Part shown: positions 44,530 through 53,109 of the stretch, piece by piece | How positions within the stretch are numbered: the first letter of the stretch is position 1 | Layout: every line of letters begins with the position of its first letter | Translations under genes and position numbers: made by a program | NCBI GenBank assembly: GCA_016874755.1 | Contig: VGTH01000017.1 | Coordinates: forward strand, 1-64,000 | DNA: 64,000 nt | Origin: Deltaproteobacteria bacterium | Lineage (GTDB): Bacteria; Desulfobacterota; Binatia; UBA9968 | Reading direction: 5' to 3' | The notes under the pieces: model-generated | What the model was told of the DNA's origin: nothing | The model's input: only the letters and a program-made list of their open reading frames with translations | Database searches by the model: none

Positions 44530-45486
44530 TCATTGATTGCCGGTCAACCAGTTTGTGTTGCCGAACAGCATTGCCAGCCGCTCGCGCACCGCGATTGGCA
44601 GCGCCGGCCGACACAGCGACTCGACATTGGCTTTGAGATGCGCTGGATTGCCGGTGCCAGTCAAGACCACATCGACACCCGGCTCATGCCGGCAGAAACG
44701 ATAGGCCGCGTCCTGGACCGAAACCGCACCGCCCTCTTGGATGACAAAGTCGAGCGGATCGTCGGGATTGATCGCATCCTTGGCGAGCGCGCCTTTCTCG
44801 ATCAGTTCACCACAAAGTTTTTTCAGCCGCTCCGGCTGGCTCAGCGCGCGGCGCAAAGCATAGCTGATCAACGTGCCTACGCCGTTTGTCTTCGTCAGCG
44901 GGAAAACATTGTCGCGCGCGCAGGGATTCAAAAGATTGAACCCCACCATGACTACGTCCCATACCCCGTCGCGCACAGCGCGCTCGGCCATGGCGTGCGT
45001 CGAATCTTGGACAAACCGCTCGGTGATGCCGACAAAGCGAATTTTTCCCTCGTCGCGCAGCTTGAGCATGGTCGGTAGATGGCGGTTTAGCGCGTTCTCA
45101 TAATCCTTCGGCTCGGCGCCATGCACGTGATAGACGTCGACATAGTCCGTGCCGAGGGTTTTCAAGCTCTGCTCGACGGCGCGGCGAATTTCCCCCGCGG
45201 GATCGGGGTGATCTTCGGTCCCAAGATTTTTCTTGGTGGGAATAACCACACCATCGCGGCGCACACCGGCGATTGCCTTGCCGACCACACCTTCGGTGCC
45301 GTACCACTCGGCGGTGTCGAAAAAATTGATGCCGAGATCGAGCGCGCCGCGCACATGGGCAATCACATAGCTTTCCGGATTGCTCTGATCCTTCAGCCCG
45401 GCCAAGCCCAACCGGCTCGGGCCGCCGCAGCCGAGCCCTGCGACGCTGACTTTAAGGCCGGTGCGGCCAAGGGTGGTGTATTGCAT
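44530..45486 (-). CDS. Aldo/keto reductase
   Basis: About 318 aa from the ATG at 45486 (MQYTTLGRTGLKV); the frame extends 12 codons upstream. Catalytic Asp and Tyr are in FFDTAEWYG, Lys in IPTKKNLG, and His in VYHVHG. NADPH-dependent reduction of a carbonyl is expected. No operon partner. Confidence 0.9.
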   Translation of the reverse strand: MQYTTLGRTGLKVSVAGLGCGGPSRLGLAGLKDQSNPESYVIAHVRGALDLGINFFDTAEWYGTEGVVGKAIAGVRRDGVVIPTKKNLGTEDHPDPAGEIRRAVEQSLKTLGTDYVDVYHVHGAEPKDYENALNRHLPTMLKLRDEGKIRFVGITERFVQDSTHAMAERAVRDGVWDVVMVGFNLLNPCARDNVFPLTKTNGVGTLISYALRRALSQPERLKKLCGELIEKGALAKDAINPDDPLDFVIQEGGAVSVQDAAYRFCRHEPGVDVVLTGTGNPAHLKANVESLCRPALPIAVRERLAMLFGNTNWLTGNQ

Positions 45487-45536
45487 AGGTTCTTTTGCGC
45501 TTTTTGCGTCTTTTGCGGCCAACTCTCCTGCTTCAA

Positions 45537-45992
45537 TTACTTCAGCCCTTCCCCCACCTTCCGTGCAAAGCTGAAATCGAAGATCCGCTCAGGCGCAACC
45601 TGCGGTGGCGGCTTAGCCCGCTGGGCGGCGGTGTTGATCATTTCGCGTTGCAGCTTCTCGTCGACGGTGCCGGATGCAAGGTAACCTTGCGTCGCCGCAT
45701 CGAGGGCACGCTCGGCGAAGCGCTCGCGTTCCTTACCGAGCTCGACGCAATTGCGCTTGGTCAAAACTTCGACGCCGTATTTCCTGTCGCTCTTGAGCAA
45801 GCGGACCGCCCGCAGTGTGGCGCGAACGACTTTGGTCACGACTTCCGGTTTTTCGTTCAAGACGGTTTTGCTCGTAACCAGCCCACCCTGAACGGCGCGA
45901 TAATAGTCTCCACCTGCGGCGATTTTTCTGAACCCCTCGTCTAGGGCGAGAAACGTGTTGGGAATTTGCAGCATCACCGATCCACGGGCACC
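45537..45992 (-). pseudogene. C-terminal half of an NMT1-type substrate-binding protein
   Basis: The minus frame carries about 150 residues of second-lobe sequence: LLQIPNTFLALDEGF-like, GGDYYRAVQGGLVTSK, KPEVVTKVVRATLRAVRLLK and FDFSFARKVGEGLK at the end. The first lobe and signal peptide are absent; upstream sequence belongs to a lipoprotein-like ORF in another frame. An ATG at 45974 sits directly on that ORF's stop (TGATG), so the fragment might still be translated. Confidence 0.7.
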
Positions 45993-46228
45993 GAGCCGCA
46001 CTGCTCCACGCGAGACCCGCTCGGCGCGATATAGGCCATGCAAGCGGAGCGCCGTTCAAAGCTCCCGTCGCCGAAGAACAGCGAGTTCATCGCACAACCC
46101 CAATTGCCGAACCAGGAACATTCTTTTAAGTGCTCGGCATCCTGCGGAATCGCCGCGGTGTCGCGCGGATGGCCGGTCGGTCCGAAGGAACAGCCGGCGG
46201 TCAACGCGCAAAACATGAGAGCCGCCAT
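45974..46228 (-). CDS. Small cysteine-rich putative lipoprotein
   Basis: 84 aa from the ATG at 46228; the frame reaches 46315. The lipobox LTAGC closes a short hydrophobic signal. The mature part has four more cysteines (ECSWFGNWGCAMNS, RSACMAYI, EQCGSV), suggesting disulfides. I do not recognise the family and no strong ribosome site precedes it. Confidence 0.5.
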   Translation of the reverse strand: MAALMFCALTAGCSFGPTGHPRDTAAIPQDAEHLKECSWFGNWGCAMNSLFFGDGSFERRSACMAYIAPSGSRVEQCGSVPVDR

Positions 46229-46399
46229 CTGCGCGCAGCTGCACCACTGCCAAAACCCGTTGAAACAACGCGACGCCACAGAGGGTTTTATAGAACCTTC
46301 ATCACGGAGCGTCAAATTACGACGGCAACACTGCCATTGACGCTGGCGCGAATGATTTGCTAGAGGTCATACAGTTTCGACGACAAAGGAGGATTGGCC

Positions 46400-46900
46400 A
46401 TGAGTTTCACGTTGGAATCGTTTTCCGCGGAATGTCATCGCATTCTCGAACAAGATGGCGGGCGCACCGGCAGAGAGAAAGTGCGCGACTTGGTGCGGCA
46501 AGCACTCAAAGACGAGCAGTTCATCAAAACCTATATCAACGACAACACGCCCGACCGCAACGTCATCTACGAAGATGCCGAGCTCGGCTTCTGCGTCTGC
46601 GCCCATGTCAATCGCGAAGCTAAAGAAGCCAACCCGCACGACCACGGCCCATCATGGGCGATTTACGGTCAGGCGTTCGGCGAAACTGTGATGAGCGACT
46701 GGGAAGTTTTGGAACAGGCCGCCGAAGGCAAGCCTGGCAGAGTAAAGCGCGGCAACGTTTACACGCTCAAGCCCGGCATGGCGCATATCTATCACGAAGG
46801 CGACGTGCACTCATCCAGACGGGATCAGCCGACGGGCCTGCTGCGCATCGAAGGCAAGAATACCGCCAAGCTCAAACGCTATCCGTACAAGGCGATCTAA
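46400..46900 (+). CDS. Cysteine-dioxygenase-like cupin protein
   Basis: 166 aa from the ATG at 46400, 7 bases after AAAGGAGG. Metal ligands appear in NPHDHGPSWAIYGQAFG (HxH) and MAHIYHEGDVHSS (His). The helical N-terminus followed by a single double-stranded beta helix resembles predicted metal enzymes of the cysteine dioxygenase / 3-mercaptopropionate dioxygenase type. The substrate is not known. Confidence 0.8.
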   Translation: MSFTLESFSAECHRILEQDGGRTGREKVRDLVRQALKDEQFIKTYINDNTPDRNVIYEDAELGFCVCAHVNREAKEANPHDHGPSWAIYGQAFGETVMSDWEVLEQAAEGKPGRVKRGNVYTLKPGMAHIYHEGDVHSSRRDQPTGLLRIEGKNTAKLKRYPYKAI

Positions 46901-46979
46901 GAATTCGCTCACCTCAGAATGCTTCGACGGACTCGGCATGAACGCTTGTTTCCCGAATTTAACTCCGATTCCGTTCGTC

Positions 46980-47019
46980 CCTTCGGCGAGCTCAGGGCAG
47001 GCTCTGAGTTCGTCGAAGG
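46980..47019. repeat. REP-like imperfect palindrome
   Basis: CCTTCGGCGAGCTCAG (46980-46995) and CTGAGTTCGTCGAAGG (47004-47019) pair over 16 bases with two G-T type differences and an 8-base loop. A partial copy (cttcgacggactcgg) lies at about 46924. Typical of dispersed REP sequences. Confidence 0.75.
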
Positions 47020-47086
47020 ACTCCGAATAGTTTTTCCAGCAGACTTATGAAAGGCCGACGCGCTGCGGTTCTGACGCAGCCCTCTC

Positions 47087-47461
47087 CTATTCTTTACTAA
47101 ACTTTTTCGTATTGATCACCGCGCGCCAGTGCGTGCCGTGGCCGATCTGCGTGCCGCTGTCGTTCTTCGCTGTGACCGCGTAACGAATCTTGTTGCCCTT
47201 TACCTCTAGAAGCTCCGCCGTAATCGTCACGCTCTGGCCGATCTTAGTCGCAGCGGTGTGATAAACGTCGACGTGGATGCCGACGGTTTGCTCGTTCTCA
47301 TCGAGAAACGGTTCGGTCAAACGCACGCACGTGCCTTCCATCAAGCCGATCATCGCCGGCGTCGAAAAAACGTCCGACTGCAGCTGGGTCGCGCGCATGC
47401 GCTCGCCGGTTTCGTAGGTTTGCGTCCGGGTGAGTCCCGGCATTAGCGATTCGGTTTTCAT
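47087..47461 (-). CDS. FlK-like hot-dog thioesterase
   Basis: 124 aa from the ATG at 47461 (MKTESLMPGLTRTQ); the longer frame to 47707 overlaps the divergent hydrolase and is unlikely. STPAMIGLMEGTC and GIHVDVYHTA give Thr, Glu 8 residues later and His 26 residues after that, the spacing I recall for the Thr42-Glu50-His76 triad of fluoroacetyl-CoA thioesterase FlK. The fold and triad suggest hydrolysis of a small acyl-CoA; fluoroacetyl-CoA specificity cannot be inferred. Confidence 0.85.
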   Translation of the reverse strand: MKTESLMPGLTRTQTYETGERMRATQLQSDVFSTPAMIGLMEGTCVRLTEPFLDENEQTVGIHVDVYHTAATKIGQSVTITAELLEVKGNKIRYAVTAKNDSGTQIGHGTHWRAVINTKKFSKE

Positions 47462-47603
47462 GAGTTTGTCCGTCCAACCATGCGGGCTCGTGTCCCATTT
47501 GATACTGAAACCCCGTGCCGCGTGCAAACGGTTGATTTCGGCTTTTCCGATGTTAGCCTGAACGGGTCGGCATGAAGGGCAACATAAAAACCGCATTAGC
47601 CGC

Positions 47604-48446
47604 ATGCTCAGATGCTGCTTTGCCATTGCGCTGTGCGCCGCGATGGGCTGCGCCGGCGTGCAGACGATAGCGCAGGAGCAGCTTCCTGCGCTTGAAGCCA
47701 AGACCATTGCGCGATTCTTTTTTCCCAGCGCCGGCGGCGTGGCAGAAGGGTATCTGGCGCGACCGCCCGGCCAGGGGCCGTTTCCGTTAATCCTCTTCCT
47801 ACACGGTCATAGTTGGGTCGGACGGGGCGCAGAGCAGCTGCTGAACGCGGCGCGAACAATTGCCGCCGAGCAGTGTTTTGCCAGCCTGGCGATCTCGCTC
47901 CCCGGCTACGGCGCCACCAAGGCCAACGGCGGTCCGTTAGACCAACAGACCCGCCAGGTCGTGCTGGACGCCATCGCCGCGGCAAAACGCTTGGACTGGA
48001 TTGACGCTTCGCGCCTGTATTTCTACGGTCACTCGCGGGGCGCCGTGGTTGCCGCCGCCATGGTCAACGCAGTGCCGGGCGTCGAAGGTGCCATACTCCG
48101 CTCCGGCGCCTACGATCTACCCTACCTGTATCAGGAAACCACCAGCTGGTGGTTGAAAAAGCTGTTGAATCCCAAAGGCGAAGCTAATCCAAAATTATAT
48201 AATCTGCTCGACGACGTTCCAGCCTGGAAAACCTCGACGTTGATTCTGCACGGCGAACAGGACTCGATCATCCCGCCCACTCAGGCGTTGCGATTGCGCG
48301 ATCGGCTGCAAGCCACCGGCAAAAGCCATCGCCTGGTGCTCTACCCCGAGCGCGGCCACTGGCTTCGGCTAAATGAAACCAAAGAGCCGACCCTGGCGTT
48401 CCTACGCGAACGCTCGGGCTGGTCCTGCGCCACTAGCGATCGCTAA
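47604..48446 (+). CDS. Exported alpha/beta hydrolase
   Basis: 280 aa with an N-terminal signal (FAIALCAAMGCAG, possibly a lipoprotein). ILFLHGHSWVGRGAE gives the oxyanion region, YGHSRGAVVAA the Ser nucleophile, LHGEQDSIIP the Asp, and ERGHWLRL the His. Dienelactone-hydrolase or acyl-peptide-hydrolase-like; substrate unknown. The 3' end overlaps the convergent TPR gene by 14 bp. Confidence 0.88.
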   Translation: MLRCCFAIALCAAMGCAGVQTIAQEQLPALEAKTIARFFFPSAGGVAEGYLARPPGQGPFPLILFLHGHSWVGRGAEQLLNAARTIAAEQCFASLAISLPGYGATKANGGPLDQQTRQVVLDAIAAAKRLDWIDASRLYFYGHSRGAVVAAAMVNAVPGVEGAILRSGAYDLPYLYQETTSWWLKKLLNPKGEANPKLYNLLDDVPAWKTSTLILHGEQDSIIPPTQALRLRDRLQATGKSHRLVLYPERGHWLRLNETKEPTLAFLRERSGWSCATSDR

Positions 48447-49272
48447 GCTCCGCTAGCATCTGCTCGGCTTTTTGTTTGTGTTTGGAATCGTCGGAGAACC
48501 GCACCGGCCGCTCACGAATCGACGCCAGCAGCGTGCGCGCCTGCGGCAAGTCATCCACCGCGGCGTAGCTGCGCGCCAGCTCAAGACGGCTGGCAATGAC
48601 GTTGGGATTGAAGTGCAACGCCTGCTTTAGATACTCGATCGACTTCTCCATGCTCCCCTGCGGCAGTGAGCGGCCGTAGAGCACCGATGCAAACATCCGG
48701 CCCATCTTGCCAATCTCAGCCATCTTTCTGTGCCACACGCCGTAAGCATGGTAGGCAAAGCCGTTTTGCGGATCGAGGGAAATCGCTTTTTCGATAAAGT
48801 TTTTGATTTCGCCGGCCAGCTCGACCTGTTTCGCCACCGACGACTGTACGGCGATATTGCCCACCGAGACCGCCGTCCAGAAGTGTCCCCAGGTCGAGCT
48901 CGGATTGAGTTTGGTCGCTTTGCGAGCAAACCCTTCGGCAAGCCGATAGGCGCCGATGCGTTTTTGCTGCCAATCGGTCCCCGACTCCTGCACCATGTCG
49001 CCGATATCGATGTAGGCCCGCGCGAGCTTGACGTGGGCTTCGAAGTTGTTGGCATCGAACTGGAGAATCTTTTCCAGTTCGAGCGCCGCCTCTTTGGCTT
49101 TAAATTGGCTGTAGAGCCGATCCACCGTTTGGTGTAGGCGTTGAATTTCGGCTGCGTCACCACGGCAGCATCCGGGCTTCGCTTCTTCGCCACCGCCCTT
49201 TTCCGCGCTGTGCGCCCACGGCACCATGCCCGGCAAACTACTAACGAGTAGAAAGAAAAAGACCGGCCTCAT
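48433..49272 (-). CDS. Exported TPR protein
   Basis: 279 aa with a signal peptide (MRPVFFFLLVSSLPGMVPWA), a CC pair near residue 36, and tetratricopeptide repeats, including AALELEKILQFDANNFEAHV, FIEKAISLDPQNGFAYHAYG and YLKQALHFNPNVIASRLELA. The arrangement resembles RMDN-like (FAM82) TPR proteins. Likely a periplasmic scaffold. Confidence 0.82.
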   Translation of the reverse strand: MRPVFFFLLVSSLPGMVPWAHSAEKGGGEEAKPGCCRGDAAEIQRLHQTVDRLYSQFKAKEAALELEKILQFDANNFEAHVKLARAYIDIGDMVQESGTDWQQKRIGAYRLAEGFARKATKLNPSSTWGHFWTAVSVGNIAVQSSVAKQVELAGEIKNFIEKAISLDPQNGFAYHAYGVWHRKMAEIGKMGRMFASVLYGRSLPQGSMEKSIEYLKQALHFNPNVIASRLELARSYAAVDDLPQARTLLASIRERPVRFSDDSKHKQKAEQMLAELSDR

Positions 49273-49348
49273 AGCCTCACCTTAGCGCAATCGGCTTGCC
49301 TGCTTCATCGACCGCCACGTATACAACCAAAAACCCTAAGCGGACAGT

Positions 49349-50266
49349 CTACACGAGCGCCAGCCACTGGGTGTATTTCTCGTTTTTACCCTTGATGATG
49401 TCGAAAAACGCCGTCTGAATCTCAGCGGTGATCGGACCGCGGCTGCCGCTGCCGATCGTGCGATCGTCGACTTCTCGCACCGGCGTCAGCTCCGCAGCGG
49501 TGCCCGTGAAGAACGCCTCGTCCGCGATATAAAGCTCATCGCGGGTAAAGCGCTCTTCGACCACCTCGTAGCCGCGCTCCCGGGCAATCGTCATGATCGA
49601 GTCGCGCGTGATGCCGGGCAAGATCGACGTAAGCGGCGTGGTCTTGATCTTGCCGCCGCGCACGATAAAAATATTCTCGCCGCTGGCTTCCGACACGTAG
49701 CCTTCGGCATCGAGCATGATCGCTTCGTCGTAGCCGACTTTTTTCACTTCGGCTTTCGCCAATACCGAATTGATATAGTTGCCGGTGGTTTTGCTTTTGG
49801 TCATCATCACGTTCACGTGGTGGCGGGTGTAGGAAGATACTTTGGCGCGGATACCGTTTTTCAACCCCTCGTCGCCCAAGTAGGCACCCCAGGACCACAC
49901 GGCGATGCATACATTCACCGGATTGTTAGGCGCATAGACGCCCAAGTCGCCAAGACCCAGATAGGCGATCGGCCGAATGTAGCACTCTTTGAGCTGGTTG
50001 GCGCGTATGACCTCCAGGGTCGCCTTTTTCAACTCATCCACCGAATAGGGCAGCGGAAAACCAAGGATTTTTCCGGAATCGGCCAATCGATGCATATGTT
50101 CTTGCAGGCGAAACACCGCCGAGCGGCCGTTCGCCAGTTGATAACAGCGAATCCCTTCGAAATAGCCGGTGCCATAGTGCAAACCATGCGACAGCACATG
50201 GACTTTGGCGTCTTCCCAAGGAATCAATTTTCCGTCGAGCCAGATCTTTTCAGTTTTTAGCGACAT
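49349..50266 (-). CDS. ilvE: Branched-chain amino acid aminotransferase
   Basis: About 305 aa from the ATG at 50266 (MSLKTEKIWLDGKLIP). Fold-type IV PLP enzyme: HGLHYGTGYFEGIRCY near the start, PLP Lys in NSVLAKAEVKK, then YVSEASGENIFIV and LPGITRDSI. It transaminates Leu, Ile and Val. After its TAG, the same frame continues TVRLGFLVVYVAVDEAGKP to a TGA, a possible leftover of another gene. Confidence 0.95.
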   Translation of the reverse strand: MSLKTEKIWLDGKLIPWEDAKVHVLSHGLHYGTGYFEGIRCYQLANGRSAVFRLQEHMHRLADSGKILGFPLPYSVDELKKATLEVIRANQLKECYIRPIAYLGLGDLGVYAPNNPVNVCIAVWSWGAYLGDEGLKNGIRAKVSSYTRHHVNVMMTKSKTTGNYINSVLAKAEVKKVGYDEAIMLDAEGYVSEASGENIFIVRGGKIKTTPLTSILPGITRDSIMTIARERGYEVVEERFTRDELYIADEAFFTGTAAELTPVREVDDRTIGSGSRGPITAEIQTAFFDIIKGKNEKYTQWLALV

Positions 50267-50342
50267 ACGGTTTACTCTCAAAAAATTTGTTCGCGTTCAC
50301 CGGGCATCTTACGCGGCCCGTTCTAGCTCGGCAAGAGCTCAC

Positions 50343-50375
50343 AAAAAAGGCCATCACGGGTTGGGTGATGGCCTT
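50343..50375 (-). terminator. Rho-independent terminator of the HU gene
   Basis: AAGGCCATCAC (50347-50357) and GTGATGGCCTT (50365-50375) are perfect 11-bp arms; on the minus strand the stem ends in a T run (A run at 50343-50348). It lies 26 bp past the HU stop. Confidence 0.92.
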
Positions 50376-50400
50376 CATGACTTTGTCTTTAGAGATCGAG

Positions 50401-50670
50401 TTAGAGACTCTTTTTCAAATCCGGCGCCGGCTTGAAGCCCACCGTTCGACTTGCCTTAATAGTCATCACCGCTCCCGTTTGTGGGTTTTTACCCTTGCGC
50501 GCTTTGCGCGAGCGGACTGTAAAAGTTCCGAACCCGGGCACTTGGAATCGCTTGTTTTTGCGGATCGCTCTGCAGATGTTTTCGAAGGTTGCGTCGACCG
50601 CTTCGTTGGCGACTCGTTTGTTGAGTTGGGTTGCTTTCGCCACCGCTTCAACGAGTTCAGCCTTCGTCAT
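50401..50670 (-). CDS. HU-family DNA-binding protein
   Basis: 89 aa, normal HU/IHF length. MTKAELVEAVAKATQ, the GFGTFTVRSRKARKGKNPQT arm, and the closing FKPAPDLKKSL match HU. It bends and compacts DNA as a dimer. A strong AGGGAGGAGGTG site precedes the ATG. It has its own promoter and terminator. Confidence 0.96.
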   Translation of the reverse strand: MTKAELVEAVAKATQLNKRVANEAVDATFENICRAIRKNKRFQVPGFGTFTVRSRKARKGKNPQTGAVMTIKASRTVGFKPAPDLKKSL

Positions 50671-50739
50671 TCACTCTCACCTCCTCCCTCGGACAAACTC
50701 TAGCAGCACGAAACCACAAGACGCTGCAAACGAGCGCGA

Positions 50740-50768
50740 ATAATTCCCGTTTCGTGACAAAATGTCAA
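50740..50768 (-). promoter_or_regulatory. Sigma-70-type promoter of the HU gene
   Basis: On the minus strand TTGACA (50763-50768), a 17-base spacer and AATTAT (50740-50745) are visible about 70 bp before the start codon. The -35 box reaches into the end of ppx. Confidence 0.7.
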
Positions 50769-51709
50769 CAGTTTTTGATTTGCCAGAGGCGCTCGTGAAG
50801 TAGGCCGTAGCGCACACCTTGATCGCTGACGATCGCTCGAGTATTCGCCAGCACCACCATGATTCGTTCGATCAAACAGGCGCCGGCGTAAATGACGTCG
50901 GCACGCTTCGGGTCAAGACCTACTATTTGTTGCCGCTCGGCGATCGTTTTCACTTCAAACATTTTTCTTTGGCGGCGCACTTCTTCAAGCGTCAACTGGC
51001 TGCCGTGCACTTCGTTGTGGGCGTAACGGGCAAGTTTTTTTTCGATCGCCACCAGGGTCGTGAACGTCGCGGCGATGCCGACCAGAGTCAGCAGCTTGAC
51101 CCTGCCCTGCCAGCGCGCCTGCAGCGGCGCCAATTGTGCGTCAATAGTTTCGAACAGCGCCGCCGTGTCTTCGCCGCGCACGGGATCGCTGGGCAGAAAC
51201 CGCTCGGTCAAACGCACCGAGCCGACGTCGATGCTCAACGCCTCGGCGACGCCGTTATCGTCGCCACGGATAAACTCGGTGCTGCCGCCGCCGATGTCGA
51301 TCACCAAAAGCTCTTGGCCGAGCAAAGAAAGACTTCTCTGCACCGCCAAGAACGAATAGCCCGCCTCTTGCTCACCAGAGATTACTTGCACATCGAGCCC
51401 AAGCTGATCGCGCCAGCGCTGCCGCACCTCGGCGCTGTTGGCGGCATCGCGCATGGCACTGGTACCCACCGCATGAAACTCTGCGACGCCGAGATTCTTG
51501 CATTGGTCGAGATAGCGCGCCAAAACCGCGCCGGCGCGCGCTTCGCCTTCGGCGCTGATCACGCCGGTGCGGTCGACACCCTGACCCAGGCGCGCGATCT
51601 CATGCAAATCGTCGATGATGCGAAAGCGGCCGGTGTCGCGCATCTCGGCGATCAGGCAAAGGATGGTGTTGGTGCCGACGTCGAAGAAGGCGGCGCGCTG
51701 CGGGCTCAT
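50765..51709 (-). CDS. Ppx/GppA phosphatase
   Basis: 314 aa from the ATG at 51709, whose TGA/ATG overlaps the trmFO stop. FFDVGTNTILCLIAE is the ASKHA phosphate-1 loop and VIDIGGGSTEFI the phosphate-2 loop. Short for Ppx (no C-terminal HD domain), so it resembles GppA-like short exopolyphosphatases acting on polyphosphate or pppGpp. Confidence 0.93.
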   Translation of the reverse strand: MSPQRAAFFDVGTNTILCLIAEMRDTGRFRIIDDLHEIARLGQGVDRTGVISAEGEARAGAVLARYLDQCKNLGVAEFHAVGTSAMRDAANSAEVRQRWRDQLGLDVQVISGEQEAGYSFLAVQRSLSLLGQELLVIDIGGGSTEFIRGDDNGVAEALSIDVGSVRLTERFLPSDPVRGEDTAALFETIDAQLAPLQARWQGRVKLLTLVGIAATFTTLVAIEKKLARYAHNEVHGSQLTLEEVRRQRKMFEVKTIAERQQIVGLDPKRADVIYAGACLIERIMVVLANTRAIVSDQGVRYGLLHERLWQIKNC

Positions 51710-53109
51710 TGGGTAGTTTCGAGTTTCGGGTTTCGGGTTTCGAGTTGTGCCCCCAAAATTACTGGAATTTTTGTCGCTGCAGCTCGGTTGCGATTGGGAC
51801 CTTCGCCGGCTTCCGCCAGCCATTTTCCCATGTCGGCGAGGGCGCGGCGCGACAGCGCCTCTTTTTTCTCCTTACCGCGTAGCCGCTCACCCAGCGACGG
51901 CAGCAAACCGAAGTTTACATTCATCGGTTGAAAGCGCTTGCGCTCGGCATCGCTGATGTAGCGCAAGAGCGCGCCCATCGCCGTGGTTTGCGGCGGCAAG
52001 AGCGGTGCTTGGTCCGCCAGCAAACGCGCGGCGTTAATGCCCGCGAGCAGACCCGAGGCGGCGGACTCGATATAACCTTCGACACCGGTCATCTGGCCGG
52101 CGAAAAACAGTGTCTCGCGTTGACGCCATTGCAAAGTCGCACGCAGGTGCTGCGGCGCGTTGATAAACGTGTTGCGGTGCAGGCTGCCCAAGCGGACGAA
52201 CTCGGCATGTTCCAATCCTGGAATCAGCGCAAGCACCCGACGCTGTTCGGGATAGGTCATTTTAGTTTGGCAGCCGACCAGATTATAAAGTGTGCGCTCG
52301 CGATTTTCCTGGCGCAGCTGAACGACGGCGAAGGGCCGCCGTCCGGTGCGCGGATCGCTCAGGCCGACGGCACGCATGGGACCGAAGGCCAGCGTGTCCT
52401 TGCCGCGGTCCGCCATCTCTTCGATGGGCATGCAACCTTCGAACGGCACGAAGCGCTCGAAGCTGTGTGTCGGCACGCGCTGCGCGGCCAGCAACGCTTC
52501 GATAAATTGATAGTACCGCTCGCGCGTCAGCGGCAAATTTAGATAATCATCGCCGCCCTTGTCGTAGCGCGCCGCCCGGAAGGCGATGTTCATATCGATC
52601 GATTCTGCCGTCACAATCGGCGAGATGGCATCGTAAAAATAAAGATGCGCTTCGCCGAGCATTGCCGTTAGCTGGCTCGCCAACGCCGGCGATGTGAGCG
52701 GTCCAGTGGCGAGGATCGTGACGCCTTCCGCGGGGATTTCAGAAATTTCTTTTCGCACGATGCGGACGTTCCGTAAGGCTGCGACCGCATCGGTTAAGGC
52801 AGCGGCAAACCTGTCGCGATCGACGGCCAACGCAGAGCCCGCCGGCACCTGCACCGCCTCAGCCGTGCGGATCACCAGCGAATCCATCAACCGCATCTCC
52901 GCTTTGAGCAAACCGGCAGGCGCCGAAAGCAAGTTGGATCTCAAAGAGTTGCTGCAGACCAACTCACCCAAGTTGCTTGTCGCGTGCGCTTCCGTGCCGC
53001 GCTCGGGGCGCATCTCGAATAATTCAACGGCAACACCCCGGCGCGCGAGCTGATAGGCCGCCTCGCAGCCCGCTAGTCCGCCGCCAATGATGCGAACAAA
53101 TTTTTCCAT
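51706..53109 (-). CDS. trmFO: Methylenetetrahydrofolate-tRNA-(uracil-5-)-methyltransferase TrmFO
   Basis: 467 aa. GGGLAGCEAAYQLARRG binds FAD; HATSNLGELVCSNSLRSN and GCMPIEEMADRGKDTL are TrmFO blocks. It methylates U54 of tRNA using methylene-THF and FADH2, the folate-dependent alternative to TrmA. The last 15 residues are repeat-encoded and not conserved-looking. Confidence 0.95.
   Translation of the reverse strand: MEKFVRIIGGGLAGCEAAYQLARRGVAVELFEMRPERGTEAHATSNLGELVCSNSLRSNLLSAPAGLLKAEMRLMDSLVIRTAEAVQVPAGSALAVDRDRFAAALTDAVAALRNVRIVRKEISEIPAEGVTILATGPLTSPALASQLTAMLGEAHLYFYDAISPIVTAESIDMNIAFRAARYDKGGDDYLNLPLTRERYYQFIEALLAAQRVPTHSFERFVPFEGCMPIEEMADRGKDTLAFGPMRAVGLSDPRTGRRPFAVVQLRQENRERTLYNLVGCQTKMTYPEQRRVLALIPGLEHAEFVRLGSLHRNTFINAPQHLRATLQWRQRETLFFAGQMTGVEGYIESAASGLLAGINAARLLADQAPLLPPQTTAMGALLRYISDAERKRFQPMNVNFGLLPSLGERLRGKEKKEALSRRALADMGKWLAEAGEGPNRNRAAATKIPVILGAQLETRNPKLETTQ
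51714..51745. repeat. TTTCGGG/TTTCGAG heptamer repeat at the trmFO/ppx junction
   Basis: Four tandem units of TTTCGGG or TTTCGAG encode the odd trmFO tail (ETRNPKLETTQ). It extends the TrmFO C-terminus beyond the expected domain and probably arrived as an intergenic repeat. Confidence 0.75.
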
